Positions 16,379 through 24,798 are shown, counted from the stretch's first letter. The stretch: DNA of 34,973 nucleotides from Rhizobium sp. (GCA_028290545.1 JAQGJP010000078.1:1-34973); one strand, 5' to 3'. The notes: generated by a model not told the origin, from the letters alone. A program made the numbers and translations.

Positions 16379-17815
16379 ATGAAAAAAACTCTGCTCTTGA
16401 TCGCCGTCGGCAGCCTGCTTTCCGCCTGCAATTCCAACTATGTTCCCGGCCCCAACGTCAGGCTTGAGCCAAACTACAAGTATCACAAGCAGAAGCCCAA
16501 CCTTCGCAGCACGATGGCGCCCGAAACCAAGTGGTGGGCGAATTTTAGCGACCCGACACTCAATAGCCTTGTCGAGGAGGCGCTTGCGTCAAACCTTTCG
16601 ATCGAGCAGGCCCGTGAACGCATTCGTTCGGCGCGCTTCAGTGCAAGAATCGTCAAGGGCAATTATTTCCCCACTGTAAACGGCGCGCTTGCTGCAACCG
16701 CTGCGGAACAGACTGTCTGGAACCGGAATACAGCGCCGGGTCAGAAGCGAAAAGTCGTGACCGACACCTCTAGCAGCTCGGCGACCCTGAGCGCGATCTG
16801 GAACCTCGATTTCGGCGCAAGACCGTCTGCCGAGCAGCAGCGCGCCTTGGTCGAGGCGCAGAAGGAAGTGCTCAACGAAACCCGGCTTGATATCATTGCC
16901 GGCATGGCCGCGGCCTACGTGACCGCCCAGGGCTTGGGCCGCGAAATCGCCATTGCCCAGAAATCGCTCGCGGTACAGAACAACACAGCAGACATTACCA
17001 AGGCAAAGCTCGAAGCAGGTTCCGTCAGTGCCCTCGACTCGACTCGGGCAATTGCTGCGGCCGCACTGACCGCCGCCGACATCCCGGCGCTGCAGCAGGA
17101 GCGCGAACAGGCGATCAACCAGATCGCCATCCTGCTCGGCAAGGAGCCGGCCGCGGTCAGCAACGTATTCACCAAGTACAGGCCGATACGCTTTCCGCGG
17201 GTGAAGTTCTCTGAAGGCATTCCGGCTGATCTGCTGAGCAACCGGCCCGATGTGCGCGTGGCCGAGTGGCAATTGAAGGCGGCCATGGCGGGAATCGGGG
17301 TGGCGGAGGCCGACCAGTATCCGTCGCTGACGTTGTCGGGCACTGTGCGTGCGCAGGCTAATGTCGGCACCAAGGTTGCGAGCTGGGGCTTCGGTCCCTC
17401 GATCAACATCCCGATCTTCCAGGGCGGACGAATCAAGGCCAACATCAACTTGTCCAAGTCCGATGCGCGGTTGCAGTATCTCCAGTACAGGCAGACCATT
17501 TTGTTCGCCGTGCAGGATGTCGAAGACGCGCTGATCGCGGTCAGGAGCGAGCAGACCCGTCATTCCAGGCTATCAGTCGCTGTGGCCGAGTTGACGAAAG
17601 CCGAATCACTTGCCCGCCAGCTCAATGAGTCCGGCACGACGGAATTCAAGGACGTGTTGGATGCGCAGTCAGCGCTCTATTCCGCGCAATTGCAGCTCGC
17701 GATCAGCGCATTGCAGGTGCAGATCAATTATGTCGCGCTCTGCCAGTCGCTGGGCGGCGGCTGGTATGGCGATGAGCCGGTCATGAAAGAGGATACGATC
17801 AAGCTGGCAAATTGA
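16379..17815 (+). CDS. Outer-membrane efflux lipoprotein, NodT/OprM family
   Basis: A 478-residue TolC-like channel subunit of a tripartite efflux pump. A lipoprotein signal peptide ends in the lipobox LLSAC with Cys17 as the acylation site. The family opening follows (PNYKYHKQKPNL, WWANFSDPTLNSLVEEALASN), then two repeats of long helices, IPADLLSNRPDVRVAEWQLKAA in the middle, and FGPSINIPIFQGGRIKANI before the second coiled coil. No inner-membrane RND pump or membrane-fusion protein is adjacent, so it must pair with components encoded elsewhere. It could also serve type I export of the RTX proteins nearby, though NodT proteins usually work with RND pumps. The stop overlaps the 3' end of the convergent LacI gene by 17 bases. 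Confidence 0.93.
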   Translation: MKKTLLLIAVGSLLSACNSNYVPGPNVRLEPNYKYHKQKPNLRSTMAPETKWWANFSDPTLNSLVEEALASNLSIEQARERIRSARFSARIVKGNYFPTVNGALAATAAEQTVWNRNTAPGQKRKVVTDTSSSSATLSAIWNLDFGARPSAEQQRALVEAQKEVLNETRLDIIAGMAAAYVTAQGLGREIAIAQKSLAVQNNTADITKAKLEAGSVSALDSTRAIAAAALTAADIPALQQEREQAINQIAILLGKEPAAVSNVFTKYRPIRFPRVKFSEGIPADLLSNRPDVRVAEWQLKAAMAGIGVAEADQYPSLTLSGTVRAQANVGTKVASWGFGPSINIPIFQGGRIKANINLSKSDARLQYLQYRQTILFAVQDVEDALIAVRSEQTRHSRLSVAVAELTKAESLARQLNESGTTEFKDVLDAQSALYSAQLQLAISALQVQINYVALCQSLGGGWYGDEPVMKEDTIKLAN

Positions 17816-18812
17816 ACGGCGTTATGATCTCGATCGCCGAAAGCGCCGGACCGGCCAATTGCGGTATGGCGTGACGGGCTTTTAGAAAAGTCCGGAAGAC
17901 CGAGCCTGCATCACTGTTGAGATTGTGATGCAGCACGAAATGCAGCTTTTCCTGCCGCAGAAGATCGAGATTGTCCTGGTCCAGGTCGTGGGCGACGAAA
18001 CAGGAGATTTCGCGTCCCGCTTCTGCAAACGCATCGATGATCGCCCGATTGCCGCCGCCGATCGAATAGACGGCGTTGATTTCGGGATCGTGGGCGAGGG
18101 CGTCGCGTACCTGGTTGCCGGTCGCGAAATCCTTGCCATAACCCTCGCTGATTTCGAGGACACGCAACTGGGGCCAGCGTTCGCGCAGCAGGCGCCGCAG
18201 GCCGATTTCGCGCTCTTCCTCACCACGGAACCGGTTGGACGAGAGGGTGACGAGTACCGTCCCGCGAGAAGCTTTCGAGCCGATGAGATAGGCGGCGGTT
18301 TCGCCAGCCGCCCGATTGTCGGAGCCGGCATAGGCGATCCGGTGGGAGTTCGGCAAATCCGTCACCAGCGTGATAACCGGTATCTTTGCCTCATGAAGTT
18401 CGGCGACCGCCTGAACCACGACGGGTGTATCGGCCGCCTTCAGCACCACGCCATGACTGCCGCGCCGGCGAATCCTTGCGAGCAGCGAAAGCAGGTCCGA
18501 ATCTCGAATTCGTTCGCTGAAATGAAATCGCGACCGGATGACCGTCGGCAGGAACGACGCCGCTTCGCTTTCGAATGCGGTCCGCACGGCGTTGGAAAAG
18601 CGATCCGGCGTTTCCATGATGATATCGAACACAAAGGTCCGGCCGGAAAGGGCTGCGGCATTTTCCTGCTGGCGCAGTTCCTCGATCGCCGCTTCGATTC
18701 GGGCCCTGGTCTGCCGCCGGACGCCCTGCCGTCCGTTGATCACCCGATCCACGGTGGCGACACTCATCCCCGCCTGGAAGGCGATATCCTTGATCAGATA
18801 ATCATGGGCCAA
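17799..18812 (-). CDS. LacI family transcriptional regulator
   Basis: A 337-residue regulator. The N-terminal helix-turn-helix is at about 6-25 (LIKDIAFQAGMSVATVDRVI) with the hinge NGRQGVRRQTRARIEAA, followed by a periplasmic-binding-protein-like sensor domain (VFDIIMETPDRFSNAV, GSHGVVLKAADTP, YSIGGGNRAIIDAFAEAG). I chose the TTG at 18812, because the protein then begins directly with MAHDYLIKDIAF and GAGG sits 8 bases upstream. An ATG at 18914 would add 34 residues outside the family fold and would leave only 11 bases to the divergent dioxygenase gene. It most likely represses the divergent oxygenase/SDR pair in response to a small sugar-like ligand; the ligand is unknown. It overlaps the efflux gene at its 3' end. 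Confidence 0.92.
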   Translation of the reverse strand: MAHDYLIKDIAFQAGMSVATVDRVINGRQGVRRQTRARIEAAIEELRQQENAAALSGRTFVFDIIMETPDRFSNAVRTAFESEAASFLPTVIRSRFHFSERIRDSDLLSLLARIRRRGSHGVVLKAADTPVVVQAVAELHEAKIPVITLVTDLPNSHRIAYAGSDNRAAGETAAYLIGSKASRGTVLVTLSSNRFRGEEEREIGLRRLLRERWPQLRVLEISEGYGKDFATGNQVRDALAHDPEINAVYSIGGGNRAIIDAFAEAGREISCFVAHDLDQDNLDLLRQEKLHFVLHHNLNSDAGSVFRTFLKARHAIPQLAGPALSAIEIITPFNLPA

Positions 18813-18833
18813 TGGCAGAGCCTCGCTGCGAGG

Positions 18834-18855
18834 TTGATGGATTTTTGATGGATTT
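18834..18855. repeat. Tandem 11-bp direct repeat in the LacI/dioxygenase divergent region
   Basis: TTGATGGATTT occurs twice with no spacer, one helical turn apart, next to the odd-centred palindrome CCTCGCTGCGAGG at 18821-18833. Lying between the two divergent genes, these are candidate operator elements. A TATACT box at 18889-18894 could be the plus-strand -10. Confidence 0.5.
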
Positions 18856-18925
18856 CCAGTCTGTGGCTTATCATCAGCCGGTCCTATACTCAAAGCATTG
18901 AAACGGTACATCATGGGAGGAAATC

Positions 18926-20119
18926 ATGAAGACCGACAATCCATCGGCAAGCCGCACCAACCGCGTCTGGTACACCGAATCTGCCTGTGATCTCGACGAT
19001 TTCATCGCCCAGATAAGCCAGGCCACAGATCTGGCCGACTATCCGCATGCGACGGCCATCGACAAGAATATTCTCATCTATGACGCTGCCCTCGTCATCG
19101 AAACATGCCGTTCGGACGACGGGCGCAAGGCGGTGCTGGCGGAAATCTGCCACGCATTTTCTTCTGGCCCCGGTGTCGTCGTGTTCAAGAGGGCCTACAC
19201 AGACCTCTCGGTGATCGATCGCGCGACGGACGTGTTCAGCGAGATCATCGCGGAACAGCACCGCCAGAACACCGGCGGTGGCGACCATTTCGCCAAGCCC
19301 GGCGCCAATGACCGCATCTGGAACTCGCTGGAAAAGCATTGCCTCGCCGATCCCGAGAATTTCGCCCACTACTATGGCAACGCCATTGTCGCACTTGTCT
19401 CCGAAGCCTGGCTCGGGCCGCATTACCAGATGACCGCGCAGGTCAATCGCGTCAATCCAGGCGGTGCCGCACAGAAGTCGCATCGCGATTATCATCTCGG
19501 TTTTCAGTCGGCCGCGGAGATCGAGCGCTTTCCCGCCCATGTGCATCACCTGTCACCGGTGCTGACGCTGCAGGGCGCGGTTGCCCATTGCGACATGCCG
19601 CTCGAAAGCGGCCCGACGCTCTTCCTTCCCTATAGCCAGCAATATCCGCTCGGATATCTCGTGGCCGGGCGGCAGGAATTCCAGGACTATTTCAACGAGC
19701 ATCATGTGCAACTCGCCCTGGAAAAGGGCGATGTGGTATTCTTCAATCCGGCACTGATCCATGCCGCCGGCACCAATCGGTCGAAGGATATCTTGCGCAC
19801 CGCCAATCTGCTGCAGGTATCGTCGGCTTTCGGCCGGGCGATGGAATCAGTCAATCGCCAGAAGATGAGTTCGGTGCTCTATCCCGCGCTGAAGGCGATG
19901 CTGACCGATGGCAGGATCGACAAGGTGGCTGCCGATAACGCGATCGCCTCGACTGCGGAGGGCTATTCCTTCCCGACCAACCTCGACCGCGACCCTCCGA
20001 TTGGCGGTTTGGCGCCGAAGACGCAAGCGGCATTGTTCAAGGAGGCTTTGGTCGCCGGCTGGAGCGCCGATGAATTTAACAAGGCACTTGCGGATCAGGC
20101 CGAAAAGAAGCTGACTTGA
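18926..20119 (+). CDS. Phytanoyl-CoA dioxygenase family (PhyH) Fe(II)/2-oxoglutarate oxygenase
   Basis: A 397-residue cytoplasmic non-haem iron oxygenase. The iron-binding triad is visible: His186 and Asp188 in SHRDYHLGF, and His279 in ALIHAAGTNRS. Arg285 is placed to bind 2-oxoglutarate. The stretch LESGPTLFLPYSQQYPLGY between them is the usual double-stranded beta-helix. The substrate is unknown, since PhyH members hydroxylate very diverse small molecules and few act on phytanoyl-CoA. GGGAGGAAATC before the ATG gives a strong ribosome-binding site. It is followed 33 bases later by an SDR dehydrogenase and is divergent from a LacI regulator, so the pair probably hydroxylates and then oxidises one substrate under LacI control. 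Confidence 0.9.
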   Translation: MKTDNPSASRTNRVWYTESACDLDDFIAQISQATDLADYPHATAIDKNILIYDAALVIETCRSDDGRKAVLAEICHAFSSGPGVVVFKRAYTDLSVIDRATDVFSEIIAEQHRQNTGGGDHFAKPGANDRIWNSLEKHCLADPENFAHYYGNAIVALVSEAWLGPHYQMTAQVNRVNPGGAAQKSHRDYHLGFQSAAEIERFPAHVHHLSPVLTLQGAVAHCDMPLESGPTLFLPYSQQYPLGYLVAGRQEFQDYFNEHHVQLALEKGDVVFFNPALIHAAGTNRSKDILRTANLLQVSSAFGRAMESVNRQKMSSVLYPALKAMLTDGRIDKVAADNAIASTAEGYSFPTNLDRDPPIGGLAPKTQAALFKEALVAGWSADEFNKALADQAEKKLT

Positions 20120-20152
20120 TTTGATATCGAACCATGAATGGAGGAGAATCAC

Positions 20153-20974
20153 ATGTCTGAAAACGCAGCCCGTCTCGACGGCAAGATCGCCGTCGTCACC
20201 GGGGGAACCCAGGGCCTCGGTGCCACAGTCGCACGACTATTTGCGGAGCGCGGTGCCGAGGGCATCGTCATCTGCGGCCGCAATCGTGACAAGGGCGAAG
20301 CCAAGGCCAGGGAAATCACGTCGGCCACGGGCGTCAAGGTCGTCTATCAACAGGCCGATCTCGAGAAGATCGACAATGTCCGCACCGTCATTGCCCGCGC
20401 CGACCAGGAGTTCGGCCGCGTCGATGCGCTGGTCAATGCCGCGGCGCTCACGGATCGCGGCACGATCCTCGACACCAGCCCCGAGCTTTTCGACCGGATG
20501 TTCGCCGCCAATGTGCGCGCGCCGTTCTTCCTGATGCAGGAGGCGGTGAAACTCATGCGCCGCGACGGCATCGAAGGCACGATCGTCAACATCGGCTCGA
20601 TGTCGGCCATGGCCGGCCAACCGTTCATCGCCGCCTATTGCGCGTCTAAGGGCGCGCTGGAAACACTGACCAAGAACACCGCCTATGCGCTGCTGCGCAA
20701 CCGCATCCGCGTCAACGGCCTGAACATAGGCTGGATGGCGTCGGAAGGCGAAGACCGCATCCAGCGGGAATACCACAATGCCGCCCCCGACTGGCTCGAA
20801 AAGGCCGCCGCCAGCCAGCCCTTCGGCCGGCTCGTCGATCCCAGTGAGGTGGCGCGTGCCTGTGTCTATCTCTCGTCATTGGAATCGGGCTTGATGACCG
20901 GTTCGGTGATCTGCCTAGACCAGTCGATCTGGGGCGCCTATGACGGTTCCCCGCATCCCGTGGCGCCGATGTAA
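20153..20974 (+). CDS. SDR family NAD(P)-dependent oxidoreductase
   Basis: A 273-residue classical short-chain dehydrogenase/reductase. The cofactor motif TGGTQGLG is at 16-23, NAA in the LVNAAALTD stretch follows beta-4, and the catalytic residues are Ser149 (NIGSMSAM) and Tyr162/Lys166 (YCASK). The start is the ATG at 20153, with GGAGGAG 7-13 bases upstream. An in-frame ATG at 20138 lies before that site and is rejected. It is the second gene of the operon with the PhyH oxygenase and probably acts on the hydroxylated product. A weak hairpin terminator follows before the convergent LysR gene. Confidence 0.94.
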   Translation: MSENAARLDGKIAVVTGGTQGLGATVARLFAERGAEGIVICGRNRDKGEAKAREITSATGVKVVYQQADLEKIDNVRTVIARADQEFGRVDALVNAAALTDRGTILDTSPELFDRMFAANVRAPFFLMQEAVKLMRRDGIEGTIVNIGSMSAMAGQPFIAAYCASKGALETLTKNTAYALLRNRIRVNGLNIGWMASEGEDRIQREYHNAAPDWLEKAAASQPFGRLVDPSEVARACVYLSSLESGLMTGSVICLDQSIWGAYDGSPHPVAPM

Positions 20975-20986
20975 TGCACGACAGAC

Positions 20987-21012
20987 CCGCCCCACAAGGG
21001 GTGGAGACTTTT
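20987..21012 (+). terminator. Probable terminator between the SDR and LysR genes
   Basis: A 7-bp stem (20987-20993 with 20998-21004, one G-T pair) has an ACAA loop and is followed by AGACTTTT. The tail is imperfect, so strength is uncertain, but it sits right between two convergent genes. Confidence 0.6.
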
Positions 21013-21019
21013 GGGAATA

Positions 21020-21928
21020 TTACCGATCGCGGACGCCGCGCGCAGTCTCGACAATCCGCAGAAACTCCCTGGCGGCCAGCGGCAGTGACGAGCCGCGCCG
21101 CCAGACAAGGCCGACCTGAACGACGGGCAGGGCGCCTGAAACATCGCGGCTTTCGATCCGGTCACCTTCCAGTGACCATGGGCGATAGACGAGATCGGGC
21201 AGTAGCGCCACGCCGGCGCCGGTCGCCACGAGACTGCGCACGGCCTCCACCGAACGAGTGCGGAAGGCGACATGCGGCTTGGCGCCGAGTGCGGTCATCA
21301 GCTTGCCGGTATTTTCCTCGATCTCGTCCACCGTCAGCATGATCAGCGGCTCCTGGGCGATATCCCTGACCGAGATGATGTCGGCGCTACCCAGCCTGTG
21401 GCCCATCGGCAGCCAGAGGCGATAGGGCGAGGTCTCGATGATCTCGGCCTGCAGCGCCATGCGGTCGCGCAGGTTGGAAATGGTCATCACGGCGATATCG
21501 AGTTCGCCGCCGATCAGCAAATGTTCGAGATAGCTGCCATTGTCCTCGATTGCCGAGACATCGACGGCCGGGTAGGCGCGGCGATAGCGCCGAAGCAGAT
21601 CGGAGAGCACATAACCCGCCACCAGCGAGGTGACGCCCAGATTGAGCGAGCCGGACATCTCATCCTTCTTGTCGGCGAAGGTGCGCCGCGCATCCGAGAC
21701 CGAGGCGAGGATGTTTGTGGCGTGCCGGAGGAACTGATGGCCGTTATGGGTGATGGTCAGTCCGCGCGAATGCCGGTCGAACAGGTTGACGCCGAGATCG
21801 CTTTCGAGCTCCTTCACCGCCTCGGTGATGGAGGATTGCGAAATGCTCAGCGCCTGCGCGGCACCGCTGACGGTGCCCTGTTCGGCGACGGCGATGAAAT
21901 ACTGGAGCTGTCGGAACGTGAAGGCCAT
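21020..21928 (-). CDS. LysR family transcriptional regulator
   Basis: A 302-residue regulator with the LysR winged helix-turn-helix at the N-terminus (FTFRQLQYFIAVAEQGTVSGAAQALSIS, then SSITEAVKELESDLGVNLFDR) and a C-terminal effector-binding domain (GSLNLGVTSLVAGYVLSDLL, LDIAVMTISNLRDRM, VEAVRSLVATGAGVALLPD). The start is the ATG at 21928, giving the family-typical MAFTFRQLQYF. A further ATG at 21964 would add 12 unrelated residues, and neither has a good ribosome-binding site. Effector and targets are unknown. It converges on the SDR gene and lies head-to-tail behind the alpha/beta hydrolase gene (48 bases), which it could either follow in an operon or control. Confidence 0.94.
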   Translation of the reverse strand: MAFTFRQLQYFIAVAEQGTVSGAAQALSISQSSITEAVKELESDLGVNLFDRHSRGLTITHNGHQFLRHATNILASVSDARRTFADKKDEMSGSLNLGVTSLVAGYVLSDLLRRYRRAYPAVDVSAIEDNGSYLEHLLIGGELDIAVMTISNLRDRMALQAEIIETSPYRLWLPMGHRLGSADIISVRDIAQEPLIMLTVDEIEENTGKLMTALGAKPHVAFRTRSVEAVRSLVATGAGVALLPDLVYRPWSLEGDRIESRDVSGALPVVQVGLVWRRGSSLPLAAREFLRIVETARGVRDR

Positions 21929-21976
21929 GCCGGATTGATGGCATGTGCGAGGCGGGATTGGCAAGGCGCTACGTGA

Positions 21977-22597
21977 TTACAGAAACTTGCTTTGCAACCA
22001 CTCTTTGGTCTCGATCAAGTCCTGGTCATCCATTCCATGATCGCAGTCCTGTAGCCTGTGTGTTACATCTGCGCCGCCGCTGATGAATCGGGCAGCAACA
22101 ATCTCGTGGTCGCGCGGATCGCGGCGGCTGTCGTGACGGGCCGCGAGGATCAGCAGCGGATAGCCCTTGGTCATAACAGGTATGATGTCACGAAATGGTG
22201 ACAAGGGCCGCAGGAGGACCGCTCCGGAGGTTAGAGCGTGCTGCCGTGCAATCAGCGATGCCGTAATGATGGCGCCGTTGGAATAGCCGGCAAGCACGGG
22301 TGGTCTCCTGAAGGCATGGCGCTCCGACAATGCTCCGAGAAACCGCGCGAGGTTGATCGTTTGAATCGAGAGGTCGTCATAATCGAGACTTCTATCTGGA
22401 TTGCGACGAAAGAATGCAAATCCGTCTTCCCAAGCGATTGGACCCCGGACGTTGTAGATGGCTGCGCCCGGCGCGACGACGTCGCCGAAGTCCGCCCAGT
22501 CTTCTTCTGTCGCGCCGCTTCCATGCAACAGCACGAGAGGTGGTCGAGATAAGTCTCCGGCGACCTCTCTATAGTGATAGTCGGCAAGGCGTCGCAT
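21977..22597 (-). CDS. Alpha/beta hydrolase (carboxylesterase/phospholipase-like)
   Basis: A 206-residue serine hydrolase of the small carboxylesterase type. The oxyanion region is LLHGSGATEEDW at 23-34, the nucleophile Ser106 sits in GYSNG, and the remaining triad is Asp156 (ARHDSRRDP) and His187 (CDHGMDDQD). There is no signal peptide, so it is cytoplasmic. The substrate is unknown; relatives are annotated as phospholipase/carboxylesterase or MhqD-like proteins linked to electrophile stress. The ATG at 22597 is chosen because GAGG lies 6-9 bases upstream, while a GTG at 22618 would add seven residues without such a site. It lies 48 bases before the LysR gene on the same strand. Confidence 0.9.
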   Translation of the reverse strand: MRRLADYHYREVAGDLSRPPLVLLHGSGATEEDWADFGDVVAPGAAIYNVRGPIAWEDGFAFFRRNPDRSLDYDDLSIQTINLARFLGALSERHAFRRPPVLAGYSNGAIITASLIARQHALTSGAVLLRPLSPFRDIIPVMTKGYPLLILAARHDSRRDPRDHEIVAARFISGGADVTHRLQDCDHGMDDQDLIETKEWLQSKFL

Positions 22598-22700
22598 TTG
22601 CCACCTCAGCATTTCCACTGGCGGCAGATGCCATGGATGAGGGAGATTGGCAAGCGCCGGATCGGCAATATCCCGGTCCGGCCTTTCGACCTATCTTTCC

Positions 22701-22942
22701 CTAAAAGTAGTGGTCGCGCAGCGACCCGTCATATTCGCCGCCGGAGAGGCAGCAATTCTTGAAACCGCCTCCGTGAACCGCAGGGGCAGGGATCGTTGCG
22801 TCCGAGTTTTTCGATCAGTTCCACACCGCCGTGAACCGTCTGGTTCCCGGTTTTTACCCGTGTTTCGGAGGGGAAGGATTGCCGTCTCTTGGACGTGACC
22901 TCAAAAGCTCACGTCGTGGAGGTGTTTGCGCTTGTTGGACAT
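22701..22942 (-). pseudogene. SEC-C zinc-motif small protein gene, broken by two single-base frameshifts
   Basis: On the minus strand an ATG at 22942 with AAGGAGG 5 bases upstream opens [13 protein letters not shown] and then meets TGA. Dropping one T from the TTTT run at 22903-22906 restores a frame ([36 protein letters not shown]) that leads into the SEC-C motif [10 protein letters not shown]. Dropping a second T from the TTT run at 22762-22764 completes it as [19 protein letters not shown] and a TAG at 22701. The two corrections give 79 codons plus stop, exactly the span present. The C-x-C...C-C pattern is the metal-binding motif seen at the SecA C-terminus and in small SEC-C proteins. Both lesions are extra bases in homopolymer runs, so either true decay or sequence error is possible. 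It lies 103 bases upstream of the hydrolase gene on the same strand. Confidence 0.82.
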
Positions 22943-23013
22943 TGTCGCCTCCTTAGGTTGGATTGCTTGACCTTGACGGGTTGCCCATGCTGGATATTCG
23001 CGCGATTGACAAA

Positions 23014-23475
23014 TCAAATTCCGACATTCGGCCGGTCGATGATCTCGCGCAACGCGAAACTCGAGTTGATCTTCACCACATGCGGCAACGCCGACAGCCA
23101 GTCGCGGTGGATGCGCTCGTAGTCTTCTAGATCCTTGCAGGCGACGCGCAGGATGTAGTCATATTCGCCCGACATCAGGTAGCAGACGAGGATGTTGGGC
23201 ACCCGCTTCACCGCCGCCTCGAATTCCGAAAGCGTCTTGGCGAACTGGCCTGACAGCGAAATATGCACGATCACCATCATCTTGTAATCGAGCGCCTTGT
23301 GCGACACCTGGGCGTAATAGCCGCTGATCACTCCGGCTTTCTCCAGGATATCGAGCCGCCGCGAGCAGGAAGACGGCGAGAGGCCGATCTTCTCGGCGAG
23401 GTCGGCGTTGGAGATTCTGCCATTCTGCTGCAATATCCGCAGAATGGAGATATCTATATTATCAAGCTTCTCCAT
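23014..23475 (-). CDS. Lrp/AsnC family transcriptional regulator, probable regulator of ald
   Basis: A 153-residue feast/famine regulator. The N-terminal AsnC-type helix-turn-helix is at about 4-50 (LDNIDISILRILQQNGRISNADLAEKIGLSPSSCSRRLDILE), followed by the ligand-binding RAM domain (VIVHISLSGQ, VLVCYLMSGEYDYILRVACKDLEDYERIHRD). It is divergent from alanine dehydrogenase with 153 bases between the starts, the usual arrangement of AldR, which activates ald in response to alanine. That role is inferred from position and family; the binding site is not proven. The start is the ATG at 23475, giving the family-typical MEKLDNID. Confidence 0.94.
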   Translation of the reverse strand: MEKLDNIDISILRILQQNGRISNADLAEKIGLSPSSCSRRLDILEKAGVISGYYAQVSHKALDYKMMVIVHISLSGQFAKTLSEFEAAVKRVPNILVCYLMSGEYDYILRVACKDLEDYERIHRDWLSALPHVVKINSSFALREIIDRPNVGI

Positions 23476-23485
23476 TCGCGGAACC

Positions 23486-23524
23486 TTCGAAAAATGTGTC
23501 TGTTGACGAAATAATATTCGAAAA
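23486..23524. promoter_or_regulatory. Candidate Lrp/AldR half-sites upstream of ald
   Basis: TTCGAAAA occurs at 23486-23493 and again at 23517-23524, 31 bp apart, which is about three helical turns. This sits between the divergent Lrp-type regulator and ald. Lrp proteins bind helically phased, AT-rich repeats, so these are plausible sites; the assignment is inferred. Confidence 0.45.
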
Positions 23525-23628
23525 GCTTGTGATCTGCAAACCCACTTTGCAAGGACATTTCATCCGTTTTGGGGTCTAATCCCGCGCATCAATCGATCAG
23601 ATCCAACAGATCATAACAGGGGAATACC

Positions 23629-24744
23629 ATGCGCGTCGGCTGCCCGAAGGAAATCAAAAATCATGAATACCGCGTCGGCCTGACGCCGGCCTCCGTCCGC
23701 GAATATGTCGCGCATGGCCACCAGGTCCTCGTCGAGACCAATGCCGGCTCCGGCATCGGCGCAACAGATGCCGATTATGTCGCCGCTGGCGCGACGATCG
23801 CCGCGACTGCCGCCGAGGTCTTCCAGAACTCCGACATGATCGTCAAGGTCAAGGAACCGCAGCCGTCCGAATGGGTGCAGCTGCGCGAAGGCCAGATCCT
23901 TTACACCTATCTGCACCTGGCTCCAGATCCGGAACAGACCAAGGGCCTGCTGGCCTCCGGCGTCACCGCGGTTGCCTATGAAACCGTCACCGACGATCGC
24001 GGCGGGCTGCCGCTGCTCGCACCGATGTCGGAAGTCGCAGGTCGCCTGTCGATCCAGGCCGGCGCCTATTCGCTGCAGAAGGCCAATGGCGGCCGCGGCA
24101 TTCTGCTCGGCGGCGTGCCGGGCGTATTGCCGGGCAAGGTCGTGGTCATCGGCGGCGGCGTCGTCGGCCTGCATGCCGCCCGCATGGCTGTCGGCCTCGG
24201 CGCCGACGTGACGATCCTCGACCGTTCGCTGCCGCGCCTGCGCCAGCTCGACGATATCTTCAACGGACACGTCCACACCCGCTTCTCCTCCATCGATGCG
24301 CTTGAGACAGAAGTTTTCTCAGCCGATCTGGTCATCGGCGCCGTGCTGATTCCGGGTGCTGCGGCTCCGAAACTGGTGACCCGCAAAATGCTCGGCGGCA
24401 TGAAGAAGGGTGCCGTCATCGTCGACGTCGCCATCGACCAGGGCGGCTGTTTCGAGACCTCGCATGCCACTACCCATTCCGATCCGACCTATGAAGTTGA
24501 TGGCATCATCCATTATTGCGTTGCCAACATGCCGGGCGCCGTGCCGGTGACATCGGCGCATGCGCTCAACAACGCGACGATTTTTCACGGCCTGGCGCTC
24601 GCCGACAAGGGCATCAAGGCGATCCTCGCCGACCGCCATCTGCGCAACGGCCTGAACGTCCACAAGGGCAAGATCACCAATGCGCCTGTCGCCGAGGCGC
24701 TTGGCCTTGAAATGCACGCGCCGGAAGCCGCACTGGCCGCCTGA
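23629..24744 (+). CDS. ald: Alanine dehydrogenase
   Basis: This enzyme interconverts L-alanine and pyruvate plus ammonia with NAD in the cytoplasm, and in rhizobia it takes part in alanine metabolism of free-living cells and bacteroids. The 371 residues match the family. [20 protein letters not shown] is the family start. Pyruvate-binding Lys75 (KVKEPQ), catalytic His96 (YLHLA) and Asp270 (VAIDQGG) are all present at the canonical numbers. The NAD motif GGGVVG is at 175-180, and the C-terminal part contains the conserved [18 protein letters not shown]. An AGGGGAA site precedes the ATG. It is divergent from an Lrp-family gene that probably regulates it and is followed by a terminator. Confidence 0.98.
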   Translation: MRVGCPKEIKNHEYRVGLTPASVREYVAHGHQVLVETNAGSGIGATDADYVAAGATIAATAAEVFQNSDMIVKVKEPQPSEWVQLREGQILYTYLHLAPDPEQTKGLLASGVTAVAYETVTDDRGGLPLLAPMSEVAGRLSIQAGAYSLQKANGGRGILLGGVPGVLPGKVVVIGGGVVGLHAARMAVGLGADVTILDRSLPRLRQLDDIFNGHVHTRFSSIDALETEVFSADLVIGAVLIPGAAAPKLVTRKMLGGMKKGAVIVDVAIDQGGCFETSHATTHSDPTYEVDGIIHYCVANMPGAVPVTSAHALNNATIFHGLALADKGIKAILADRHLRNGLNVHKGKITNAPVAEALGLEMHAPEAALAA

Positions 24745-24766
24745 TCGCAGAATTATCCGTCAAAAC

Positions 24767-24798
24767 GCCGGCCCGATCCTCTTCGGGCCAGCTTTTTT
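24767..24798 (+). terminator. Rho-independent terminator after ald
   Basis: A 10-base stem with one C-A mismatch (24767-24776 with 24783-24792), a 6-base loop and a six-T tail lie 22 bases after the ald stop. Confidence 0.88.

Noticed and set aside
18813..18914. N-terminal extension of the LacI regulator to the ATG at 18914
   Set aside because: The 34 extra residues precede the helix-turn-helix without family character and contain the tandem DNA repeat; the TTG at 18812 has an SD and fits the family start.
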